Shown one piece after another: positions 50,151 through 61,300 of a DNA stretch of 64,000 nt. The notes beneath the pieces were generated by a model, which was not told the origin of the DNA, ran no database searches, and worked only from the letters and a program-made list of their open reading frames with translations. The position numbers and the translations under genes are program-made. This DNA comes from Coriaria nepalensis (Eukaryota; Streptophyta; Magnoliopsida; Cucurbitales; Coriariaceae): positions 4,717,001 to 4,781,000 of the forward strand of contig CP114499.1 in assembly GCA_027186245.1 (NCBI GenBank), in the 5' to 3' direction. Each line of letters starts with the position of its first letter. Position 1 is the stretch's first letter.

Positions 50151-53100
50151 ATGCACAGTATGCTAATGATCTTTTAGTGTCAGATATTCATTTATTTGAT
50201 CATAAAATCGTGTCAATGAGTCTCCTCAAGCCAATGAATCATATGAAGCCGATTCGAATGAGTTCTATTTTCGCACATCAAACATGAGTTTTGTGCACAA
50301 TATGCTATTGATAATTGTGGGACAGTTGTGCATTTGTTTCACCTTAAAGTCATGTTAATGAGTCACTCCAAGCTAATGAATCATATGATAGCGATTCAAA
50401 CGAATTCTATTTTCGCACTTCAACCACGAGTTTTGTCCACAACATTCTAATAATCTTTGGGACGTAATAGTGCATTTGTTTCACCTTAAAATAATGTCAA
50501 TGAGTCATCTTAAGCAATGAATCATATGAAGGCGATTCAAATGATCTATTTTCGCACTTTAAACATGGGTTTCATCCACAACATTCTAATGATCTTTGGG
50601 GGATAATTGTGCATTTATTTCACCTTAAAATCATGTCATTGAGTATCCTCAAGCTGATGAATCATATAAAGGCAATTCGAACGAATTCTATTTTTGCACC
50701 TAAAACACGAGTTTCGTGCACAACATACTAATGATCTTTGGGGGATAGTTGTGCATTTGTTTCACCTTAAAATCGTGTCAATGAGTATCCTCAACCCAAT
50801 GAATCATATGAAGGCGATTCAAATGAGTTCTATTTTTGCATTTCAAACACGAGTTTCGTGCACAACGTGCTAATTATCTTTGGGGGAAATTTCTGCATTT
50901 GTTTCACTTTAAAAGTATGTCAATAAATCATCTTAAGCAATGAATCATATGAAGGCGATTCTAACGAATTCTATTTTTGCACTTCAGACACGAGTTTCGT
51001 GCATAACATGCTAATGATCTTTGTGGGACAGTTGTGCATTTGTTTTACCTTAAAATCATGTTAATGAGTCACCTCAAGCCAATGAATCATATGAGAGCGA
51101 TTCGAACGAATTCTATTTTTGCACTTCAACCACAAGTTTTGTCCACAACATTCTAATAATCTTTGGGACACAATTGTGCATTTGTTTCACCTTAAAATAA
51201 TGTTGACTAGTAATCTCAAACCAATGAATCATATGAAAGCAATTCTAATAAATTCTATTTTCTCACTTCAAATACGAGTTTCGTCCACAACAAGCAAATG
51301 ATCTTTGGGGGATATGTGTCCATTTTCTTCACCTTAAAAGTATGTCAATAAGTATCCTTAAGCCAATGAATCATATGCAAATGATTCGAACGAATTCTAT
51401 AATCGCTCTTCAGACATGAGTTTATTGCATAATATTATAATGATCTTTGAGGGACAGTTGAGCAATTGTTTCACCTTAAAATCATGTCAATAAGTATCCT
51501 TAAGCCAATAAATCATATGAAGGTGACTCGGACGAATTCTATTTTTGCAATTCAAACCCGAGTTTCATGCACAACATGCTAATGATATTTAGGGGACAGT
51601 TGTGAAATTGTTTCACCTTAAAATCATGTCAATGAGTCACCTCAAGCCAATGAATCATATGAACGCGATTCAGACGAATTCAATTTTCGCACTTCAAATA
51701 CGAGTTTTGTGCACAACATGCTAATGATCTTTGGGGGATATGTGTGCATTTGGTTCATTTTAAAATCAGGTCAAAGAATCATCTCAAGCTAATGTCATAT
51801 GAAGGGGATTCGAATGAATTCTATTTTCGCACTTCAAACACGAGTTTCGTGCACAACATGCTAATGATCTTTGGGGGTACATGTGTGTTTGTTTCACCTT
51901 AAAATTATGTTAATGAGTCCCCTCTAGCCAATGAATCATATGAATGCGATTCGAACGAATTCTATTTATGCACTTCCAACACGAGTTTTATGCATAACAA
52001 CATGCTAATCATCTTTGGGGGACAATTGTGCATTTTTTTCACCTTAAAATCATGTCAATGAGTCACCTCAAGCCAATGGATCATATGAAGGTGATTCAAG
52101 CGGATTCTATTTTTTCACTTCAAATATGAGTTTTGTGCGAAACATGCTAATGATGTTTAGGGGATATGTGTGCATTTATTTCACCTTAAAATCATGTCAA
52201 TGATCATATGAATGCGATTCAAATTAATTCTATTTTTACACTTCCAACAAGCCAATGAATCACCTTAATGATCTTTGGGAGATAATTGTGCATAAGTTTC
52301 ACCATAAAATCATGTTAATGAGTCACCTCAAAATAAAGAATCATATGAAGGCGATTTTAATGAATTCTATTTTCACACTTCAAGCACAAGGTTTGTGCAC
52401 AAAATACTCATGATCTTTGAGGGACAGTTGTGCATTTGTTTCTCTTTAAAATCATGTCACTAAGTCACTTCAAGCCAATAAATCATATGATGGCGATTCA
52501 AAGGAAATCTATTTTTGCACCTCCAACACGAATTTCATGCACAACATGAAAATGATATTTGGGAGACAGTTCATTAGTTTCACCTTAAAATTATGTCAGT
52601 GAGTTACCTCAAGCCAATGAATCATATGAAGACGATTTTAATGAATTCTATTTTCGCACTTTAGGCACAAGTTTCAAATACAACATACAAATAATCTTTG
52701 GGGGATATTTATGGTTTTGTTTCGCCTTAAAATCATGTCAATGACTAACCTCATGCCAATGAATCATATGAAGGCAATTTTAATGAATTCTATTTTTGCA
52801 GTTTAAGCACACATTTCGACCACAACATGTTAATGATCATTGAGGGATGCGTGTTCCTTTGTTTCACTTTAAAATAATGCCAATGAGTCACCTCAAGCCA
52901 ATGAATCATATGATGATGATTCGAACGAATTCTATGTTCTTACTTCAAGTACTAGTTTAGTGCATAACATGTTTATTATTTTTGGGGCATATGTGTGCAT
53001 TTGTTTCACCTTAACATCATGTCAATGTGTCACCTCAAGCGAATAAATCATATGAATTCAAACGAATTTTATTTTTGCACTTCCAACATGAGTTTCACGC

Positions 53101-53430
53101 ACAATATGCTAATGATCTTTGGGAGATAGTTGTGCATTTGTTTCACATTAATATCATGTTAATGAGTCACCTCAAGGCAATGAATAATATGAAGGCGATT
53201 TGAAAGAATTCTATTGTTCTACTTCAAGCACAAGTTTCATGCACAGCATACAAATAATCTTTGGGAGACAGTTGTGCATTTTGTTTCACATTAAAATTAT
53301 GTCAATGAACCATGTAAAGACGATTCAGACGAATTCTATTTTCGCACTTCAAACACGAGTTTTGTGTACAACGTTGCCTCTAAGTTGGCTTTTCACACTT
53401 CAAACACAAGTTTTGTGGAGGCACTTGTAT
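50151..53430 (+). repeat. ~142-bp satellite array, decaying right edge
   Basis: About 23 monomers, enriched for the gagtcacctcaagcc subtype. Truncated and rearranged units increase toward the right: near 52195 (cut after 'gtcaatga'), 52245 (pieces out of order), 53045 and 53300. The last recognisable piece is 'cacttcaaacacaagttttg' at ~53397-53416. Greater divergence at an array edge fits reduced homogenisation there. Confidence 0.9.
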
Positions 53431-53454
53431 GCGTTTAAAATTGGTTTTGATCAC

Positions 53455-53681
53455 TTAACTCAGACACTCTTGTTGATTTGAATGCCTCGATCAAAGAAAT
53501 TGAAGATTTAGAAGGGCTTGATATAGGTACAATTTGTTTTTCTCTTTTTCCATGCTTTTTGAAAATTTGAAGTTTTTATTTATTGATAATTTGCCATGCC
53601 TATTTACGTTAGATATTGAAAGTAAGTTGAAAGAACGTGGACTGACTTCATCCAAGGCTAATGCAGCAACTTCTACAAGTA
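53455..53681 (+). pseudogene. Two exon-like segments beside the satellite edge (unidentified)
   Basis: An acceptor-like 'ttaactcag' is followed at ~53465 by an open frame reading TLVDLNASIKEIEDLEGLDI, ended by a possible donor (ag|gtacaa, ~53527). After a short AT-rich interval, 'tacgttag' precedes DIESKLKERGLTSSKANAAT and a donor-like 'acaagtaagt' near 53681. Phases are compatible (g+at). No start or further exons were found and I do not recognise the family. It may be the remnant of a gene cut by array expansion, or chance. Confidence 0.3.
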
Positions 53682-54096
53682 AGTTGTTGATCAATATTAA
53701 TTGTTTTATCTTACTTGATTGTATATTTGATTTGATTTTCTTTTCTTTTTCATGATTTTGTAAGGTATGGATTTCTCACTTAGAGATTAGACATAATGGT
53801 GGAGATTTAGAGATTAGACATGATTGTGGATTATATATTTGCTTTTGTGATTGTGTTGCTCGATTTTTTTGTTAGAGTGAAATATCATATATCATAGATA
53901 ATGCCCGGTTTTTCCTCTACCTTGGTCAGGAGGGATTTTTTTATCAGGGCCTATTTTGTAATTATATTTACATTTCGATTAATGTAATATTTGTATTGGC
54001 CAAAAAAGTATAGTATGATATTATACATGTAAAATAAAATACAAAATAATAAGTAGCAAACTAGTATTATCATTGCAATATTACATAATTTAGAAT
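53682..54096. other. AT-rich intergenic DNA
   Basis: No supported gene. T-rich runs and an LTR-like 'tgtaattatatttaca' are seen, but nothing can be assigned. Confidence 0.4.
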
Positions 54097-54150
54097 ACAA
54101 ACACACACACACACACCACCAACAACAACAACACAAAAAAAAAAAAAAAA
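54097..54150. repeat. Compound microsatellite (CA)n-(CAA)n-(A)n
   Basis: About nine CA units are followed by CAACAACAACAACAC and a 16-nt A-run. Probably length-variable. Confidence 0.85.
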
Positions 54151-57100
54151 CACTAACTAAACCGACTCGAACCGGCACACTATTCTCGGGTCGGGCCAGT
54201 TTTACTATTCATTCGATTCAGTTTCTAGGTTGCTGGAAACCGAATCAGATTAGGTCGGACCGGTTTTGAAACTAACCCGAAACCAAAAAAAAAACAAACC
54301 TTGTGCAGTCCTAAGAAGAATAACATAGGCAAATTGAGGGGGCTTACGCAAGAGAAGAGATAGTGGCGGAAATTGAAGCAAACAAATAAGAAAATCAATT
54401 GGGTTATTTTTATCGCTTCTTCGTTATGAATTTTATAATAATAATTATTATTATTGGGATATTTATAGTAATTAAATTTATTTATTATGATTAAGATGTA
54501 GCTTAACTATGATATTTTGAATATTTTATTACTCCTATTGAATTAATAATCATTATTGAATATTTTATCATTGTGTTTAATATTTTGGATACTTGAACAA
54601 ATCATTTGAATAATTTGATAATTATATTGAGACCGAGATGAGATATATAATATTAGTTTTCTATTATAAAATATCATACTATGTATGTAAACAATAGAGA
54701 TATTTGCATTATTTATATCGTTTTGAATAAAAAATTCATAAATCTTAATGTGCCTAATTACTTATAAATTTACATATAAAATATCATGGGTTATCGTAAG
54801 AAGGTAATTCTATTAGTGCTCGAGAAAGACTTTTAGATAATAAAGAGATTTTCGCTTTCAACATAGGTTATGAAATTCAATAAGATGATAATAGGATTCA
54901 AATCAAATTAGTTAAGTGAAATCAAATGCCTTAGTGTCTAATCTCCTGATGAATCTATTTGCTTCTCTGTCTTGATTATTGCTTCCTATCTTTTAATTTC
55001 TTAATTAAATTTATAGTTTCAATTGATAATTGATTTTTCTTTCAAATAATTTAGGGCTAGAACAATTTCAGTAGTTAATAGGTAAAAGTCTTCGTGGGAA
55101 CAATAAATTTACTCTCATTATATTACTTTCATTATTTTTGCAACATGAGGTAATGGGCTCTTCGGGTTTTTAGGCTTCAACCAATTTAATTTGGGTAACC
55201 AAATATAAAATATAAAAATCTCCACCTTGAACCACAAAATCCACCGGCAGTCATGTATTATGCATACAACATTTAGTTCAAGGAAATCCTTATCAATCTT
55301 GTCTTCATAGCTCAAGTACTGGCAATTACAAACTACGCAACAAAGCATACCTTGAATTTACCTATTGTAATTACCCTAGTGTAAGTTGATGGTTCCTTCT
55401 CTTGACACGGGGCGAAATCTATTTTCAAAAAATAGACTCGTGACAACCGGACCCAAGCAACGAACTACCAAGATCTTTGGTTTGATGCTATGTTGTTTAA
55501 CATTCGAATTCATAGGTATTTAAAACTTCTCAAAAGCAAAATTTAAAAGGGAAGAGAGGGATTATACCAAACCTAAAATCTTCTCCAAGTTTCGAACATA
55601 ACTTCATCCTTTTTCCTTACAGTCGCAGTGGCTAAACTGCTCCTTCCGTCGCCGCTTGTGGTGGTCTCTCACCATCACCTAGTCTCTACTCGTAATCCAC
55701 ATGGTCGATAACTTAAACATTAGATTTTGGTTTAATTAATTCAACTCCTAAATCAAACAAATAGAGAAGAAGAAGAAAAGATGATAAAAGCTCTTTCTCT
55801 CTCTTCTTTATGGTTTAGGTGACACACTTCTCTAGGGAAATTTCATAGGATCTTATATCCTTATATAAGGACACAAGTATCTTGGACCCTAACCCTATTA
55901 GGCCTCTAAGACTCGGTTAATCTAATTAACTGTGCTCGGATTTTTCAGAATCCATATTTATTCTCATTTCTAGAAAATTAAAATAATCTTTTATTTATAA
56001 AAGAAAATCTAATTTTACTCGGAAAAATATAGACTTTAATTTGAGCTTAATTCATGGACCTGTTTAGGCCCATTAAATATTTTTATGACCCAACAAACCT
56101 TAAGTTCACCAGGCACAAGTCAAAAAATCTCCAATTTAAAATCAAATCTCGATCCAATCATTCTTAATATGTGTGACCAAATAGATTCTGCATTCTCACA
56201 GCAAGTGAGCCCTACAGAAACTTTTGAGTTTTATCCATTTTTTATGAATGGCCCATTTAACTTTGAAAATAGTTTTCGAAACAAATAGTCAATATGATCA
56301 CCCTCTATGATCAAGTTGACTTAAATCACAAGACCCACATTGGCCTCTAGCATGACATATGGGCCACCCGTGTAATGAAAAAGTACAAGAAACTTCCATA
56401 AGAATAGTAGATGATTATTACCGTACCATATTGACCTTCCATCTATCTGTATTTTCAAAATGTCAGTGTATGGTTTAACTGTTCAACCCTATTAGACTCT
56501 CTTTATGAATGTCATAAAATGTTTATGTAGTTAGACAATTGATTTATAGAAAACTTCTTTTCAAACTATACTACCTTGCACAATGATTTTCTTTCATCTT
56601 GAATCTCATCTTTCCATGATCTCTATCAAGAACCAACTATAGGTCTAAGAACAGGGAATCTATCAACTATGCAATTAATTATATGTACAAGCAAGTTATT
56701 ATTTCTAACCTAATAATATCATGACAAATTATACTCTCTAATTGAATGCTATGCAATCAATTATGTTAATAATTTATACAATTTAAGATTGATTATCATA
56801 AGTTATGGCCTAACGGGTCATATCCGATTGGCTTGACGGACATACACTTTCAATCTCGACTTGCACTAAAGCCAATTGCTTTACTGAATCTTATTCACAT
56901 CTTGTCAAGATGGATATAAACTTATGTTGGGGAAGTCTCTTAGTGTATGGATCCATTATGCAATTGATTGTCAATTATATTTCGTCCACCTTTTCAGAAC
57001 TCTTTCAGAATAAGTGAATATGAGGTGATTTGTGTTTGGATTATTGATAAGACCTTTATTCTTTCACTTTCACTGTGTACCATCCATTAATATAGTACTA

Positions 57101-59362
57101 TAATATATTTTTTATGATATTAGGAACCCTTATAAGTTCATTCACGAACTTTTAATCAAGGATCACATTTCACCTCGAAAATAACTATGGATTCGATTAT
57201 GTTGTTAATTCAACTTATTGGTTGGGGCAAGGTTTGGAACTATTCAAATCAACCAACATTACGTGGAACTCTATATGATTTCATTTTCTTTGATTGAAAA
57301 TTAAAGTCATGTGAAAACTTCTAATTTCAATCTATAATCTCCATAGAGTAAGAACATATCCGTAGTTTTTCTCAAGAACGACATTATGTTCATGACCACA
57401 TTTTCCATGTTGTCCAATCAGATTCCTTACTTTATGCTTATAACACTTAGAGCATCGGAGAAATCCAATTTCATAAATAACACACATGACTTAACCTACA
57501 ATCTCATATAGATATTCCAGTCCATATATATTATCTTCCTTCAAATCTTGGATAACATGCTTTGAAAAGTAAGATTTTATGACATTCCTTGTGTCATCAT
57601 TTTCTTGAACCTTCGGTACTAAACTCTTTTAGTACTATGTTAATGTACATAGTTTGTGTCAAGTTTAGCAACCCTTTTAAATCTATCCTAAGGTGCTTTA
57701 CCCAAAATGTCTACGAAGTAAGTCTTCGACAATCACAATCAGTTGATCGATATTCTAACTACTTCAATGTCATTGAGTAGTAATTTAAGCAATATACATG
57801 ATGTTGCTCTCACTATCTCTAGTAAACACTTTTGCGTAATCTATTATCATCATATGTTAAACAATTTTGACTTATCACTTAGATTTCCTCTATACTCGGA
57901 TACATGCTTTAATCTTTAGATTAAGCTCCTGACACAACATCTTTATTCCCTTCTATATATGAAAACTTTTAGGTCGTATGCACTTTATCCTCTTTGCTTC
58001 AAGCGAGGAAGTGAGACCCCATTTTCATATATAAATGCAATGAGTATTAGTGTATACCAATGAATCACAATCCCTTCTTTTAAAGGTTCCTATTAGTGAG
58101 GATTTTAGTAAATTATGATTCTTAATCTAATTGTTATTTTGTGATACTTGAAACTCTTTTTTAATATTCTCTTACTCCCAATATCCTTTTAGGAAATGAC
58201 ATTCCTTTTAAAGATAATGTTATTTTGTCTAATAGTCTTTTCACTTACTTGAATTAGAGAAGATGTATTCTAGTCTCTACTAGTAACATTTCACAAAATA
58301 TTATTCAATTAGATTTTATTTCTATTTAATCCATGTCATGTTTTAATGATAACTAATCATCTCCATATCTCATATGATTGCATGATTTTTTATCACTATC
58401 TATATCTTATATGGATCACATTTATGGATTAAGATAAAATCTGATTCACTAAACTCGTGGTGATTTCTAAGATTTGGCCTAATTGGATTATGGCGCATTC
58501 AGTATGTAAGTCACATAAGATTATATCACATATATGTCAATATCTCCCTATCGAAACATTATAGGCTTATGATCTTCTAGGAGGACTTTACAGAATAGGA
58601 ATCGTATTTTGCTCAAGGATCTATTTTAGTTTTTCAGGCATTGTATACTTTAAAACACAAAAATAAAACACAATAACATAAGCAAATATGCAGAAAATAC
58701 TAGCTACCAAAATTTTTAAAAGATACATAAAATTTTCAGTATCTCCAATAATGTACTGTGAATTATATTCACATCCTTAATGTAAGACGAGAAATAATGT
58801 TCCTTAATAGGAAAATGATCCAACCACTTGATTATAACTCCTACATGTCTATAGCCGGTCATAATAAAATGAAAGGTAGCAAACACTTTTGTAATTATAT
58901 CTCATACAATTCCTTTATCTTACCTCTAAGCAAATAGAATTTCATGTGTCCGCAGTCAATTATATTTCCTTAGTTGAGCTTAACCCAAACATTCTTGTAA
59001 AATGTGAAGTATTAATATCCACATTTAGAATGACAGTATTACTCAGTCACGCATCTTATGCAATAATAATATACATGCATAATCACACAAATATAAGTCC
59101 CCATGTGTTCGTGGCCTTCCTATATACATGCAAATATCACATAAACTCACATGTTGAAAAGGTAAGACATGAAACAATTTCTTAACAAATTTCATATCAA
59201 TATATAATCAAGGGAAGAATTTCACTAAATAGTCTCATCATAACAGACATATATAATACAGAGATACAGATGGGTGCAACGAGTATTAAACAAGAGCAAG
59301 ATTTATGTGTCTGATTAGTAACATAAAATTACAATTAGAAGCCTCATTTCACAGCCTTGTAA
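54151..59362. other. AT-rich intergenic DNA with faint retroelement remnants
   Basis: No gene is supported. Around 55,215-55,490 a minus-strand polypurine-like tract (CAAGGTGGAGATT) and, to the right, 'ggtttgatgctatgttg' (a degraded complement of the 'tctgataccatgttg' LTR/primer-site junction) suggest a collapsed LTR element. Between 55.5 and 58.7 kb the sequence is long, AT-rich and without domains. Short ORFs at 56085 and 57589 show no family features. 59.2-59.36 kb is probably the 3' UTR and downstream region of the dnaJ-like gene. Confidence 0.35.
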
Positions 59363-60906
59363 TTACTTATCTTTATGTGCTTGCGCTTTCTCGATAGACT
59401 CCATGGCTTCTTCGAAAGATTTCTGAATGCAACAAATTAAGAAAAAATAAATAAAAAAATCAGCGGCAATCTTGACTTCACCTTTCAAAAAATGCAAAAG
59501 AAATTGACTAATCTCTCCCCCCCCCCCAAGTTCATAAAACTACTTATAAAGTTTTAGTATCTGTAAGTTTCTGTTAGCCAATCCATCCTCCTCGAACTCA
59601 TCAAATTTAATTATATCTTGATTGGATGCAAACTGATAATTTAATTGAATGGAGAAAAAAGGGAATGTTAAGAAGAAAGGAGCCGGTTGTTACATACCCC
59701 GGAATTCCTCATCTTCCACAAGGTGTCCCCACTCGTATCAATTGTGTACATGCCCCCTAATAAAACACTGCATAAGATGTATCATCTTAGCCATTTGGTA
59801 TGCTAAGAAGTTATAAGTAATATCATATTCCAGTGCCAAGCCAATTCAATTTTTAGGTAGGATACCATGCTCAGTAGGATCAAAGATTAAACTATTAACA
59901 TAAATAAAAATTGACACGGGCTAGTTTCGACTACGAAGGCATGGCTAATTCAAAATAAGACCCAAGACTTTGCAGAGAGAGAATTACACTTGCATGAATA
60001 ATATTGATCGATTCAAAACTGTTTTATGTGATCATAAATCAAAGTTAAGTTGAAGGGTACATATTAAGACTTCTACTACACATGTTATAGTCCGAGAATT
60101 TCTTGCATGATAATGACTCGGTGCACTATTCCAGTAACTCATACTCATGCAAGAATTTCTCCATAATCCATGGAAGCGAGTACCGATTTGGCAATAAAGA
60201 GTCGCATCTACATTATGAGCGTAGCTGAGATGAGAAATGTTAAAATGGAGACAATGTAAATCTAGAAAATACATGTAGCATACGAAATATGATTGTATAA
60301 AATGAATCATGAAAAAGGCAAGCAATAAGCAAACGACGAGTAGAAAATAAATAAGGTATCTTACTTATATCCACCATTGACAAACAGATGCATCGATATA
60401 TAAGAAATGGAAAAGTAAAGATTTTTATGAACCAAACTAAAAATGAAGAGTAAAGGGAAAAAATACCCTGCGAACCCTAAATGGAGAAGAAACGCTCGCG
60501 TGGTGAGAAATCGAAGCAGATACTCAAACTTGAAAGCGAATCCATGGATAGAAGAAGAAGCAGAGGCATATGAAGAGGAAGACGAAGAAGAAGACGATCC
60601 AGGTCTGTATCTCGATCCGTAGGCATTATATTGATTTGAATAGTAATAATAGTACTGATTATGAGCGGAGCTAGAAGTAGCAGAGCGAAATCGGATATTG
60701 TAATCTGCACGCTTGGAATCGTCGACGAGAACCTCGTAGGCTTCTGAGATTTGCTTAAATCGAAGAGTCGCAGTGTCTCTCTCTGATTTCGACGATCGGG
60801 AGTGCTTGTCGGGATGGAATTTCATGGCCAAATTTCTGAATGCCTCCTTGATTTCTTCCTTTGTGGCGTTCTTGTTCAGTCCTAATACCTTATAATGATC
60901 GTCCAT
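59363..60906 (-). CDS. dnaJ 72-like J-domain protein (type III/C Hsp40)
   Basis: Minus-strand exons 60906-60467, 59767-59698 and 59422-59363 join with GT-AG borders and matching phases to give 189 aa. The J domain spans residues ~3-72 with the HPD tripeptide at 31-33 (MKFHPDKH); it would stimulate the ATPase of an Hsp70. There is no Gly/Phe linker or zinc-finger domain. A Tyr/Ser-rich stretch (~85-125, with a ten-Ser run) leads to a hydrophobic segment at the exon 1-2 boundary (TRAFLLHLGFAG then VLLGGMYTI), a candidate membrane anchor. The end is LWKMRNSGKSFEEAMESIEK, characteristic of plant dnaJ 72-like proteins. The start at 60906 (MDDHYKVLG) matches the family; an upstream in-frame ATG at 60930 would add eight residues. 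Exon 1 reads into intron 1 as a false C-terminus if unspliced. Confidence 0.88.
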
Positions 60907-61300
60907 GGTTAATATCCTCTTTTCAATCAACTCACGATGAGAAAATGGCGTAAGGTCAGCCTTTTTTTTTCTTTGCGAGGTTTGCCTTCTTTTTTTTTTT
61001 GCGAGGTTTGCCTTTTTTTTTTTTTTTTGCGAGGTTTTCCCATGGAAGTTCGAATTGAGAGGAAGAGGAGGAGGAAAGCGAAGCGGAGGATCTGTGGCGC
61101 TGCCATGGCCGCATATCTTTGTTCGGGATGACGTGTTACTCTTATTGGGCTTATTTCATTATTGGGCCGGCCCCACATGAGTTTGATTCGAGTTCTTTCT
61201 CACGCTCGGCTTTACTAACAACACGCGCGGAATTTCGAAATCCCAAGTATACTTTTAGCAGATACTGTAATGAGCCGACCTTGAAGTGCAACCTGTAAAC
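60907..61300. promoter_or_regulatory. Divergent intergenic region between the dnaJ-like and mTERF genes
   Basis: The dnaJ-like start codon (minus) and the likely mTERF 5'-UTR exon (plus, GC-rich around 61315-61350) lie about 400 bp apart, so their promoters must be close or shared. The region includes a T-tract minisatellite (60958-61040) and the motif 'tattgggcttatttcattat' with 'ttgggccggcccca' (~61145-61173). TGGGCC/GGGCCC-type elements are common in plant housekeeping promoters. Bidirectional activity is inferred. Confidence 0.5.
60958..61040. repeat. Three-copy T-tract/GCGAGGTTTGCC minisatellite
   Basis: Three 26-29-bp units each have a T-rich run of 9-17 nt followed by GCGAGGTTTGCC (GCGAGGTTTTCC in the last). 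It sits 52-134 nt upstream of the dnaJ-like start codon, so it lies in that gene's 5' UTR or core promoter, where it reads as A-tracts. Confidence 0.85.

Noticed and set aside
19140..53430. Dozens of + strand ORFs of 60-108 codons with shared peptide segments, superficially a novel repeated protein family
   Set aside because: They are by-products of a stop-poor 142-bp satellite whose frame shifts by one base per unit. Starts and ends fall at arbitrary points, and no signal, domain or codon conservation is visible.
19140..53430. CRISPR-like array of repeats and spacers
   Set aside because: The whole monomer repeats and there are no unique spacers. Unit length, plant gene context and absence of cas genes rule it out.
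60927..61178. Lys-rich minus-strand ORF upstream of the dnaJ-like gene
   Set aside because: The Lys-rich peptide is the translation of the A-tract minisatellite, with no homology to a known family. At most it is an untested upstream ORF.
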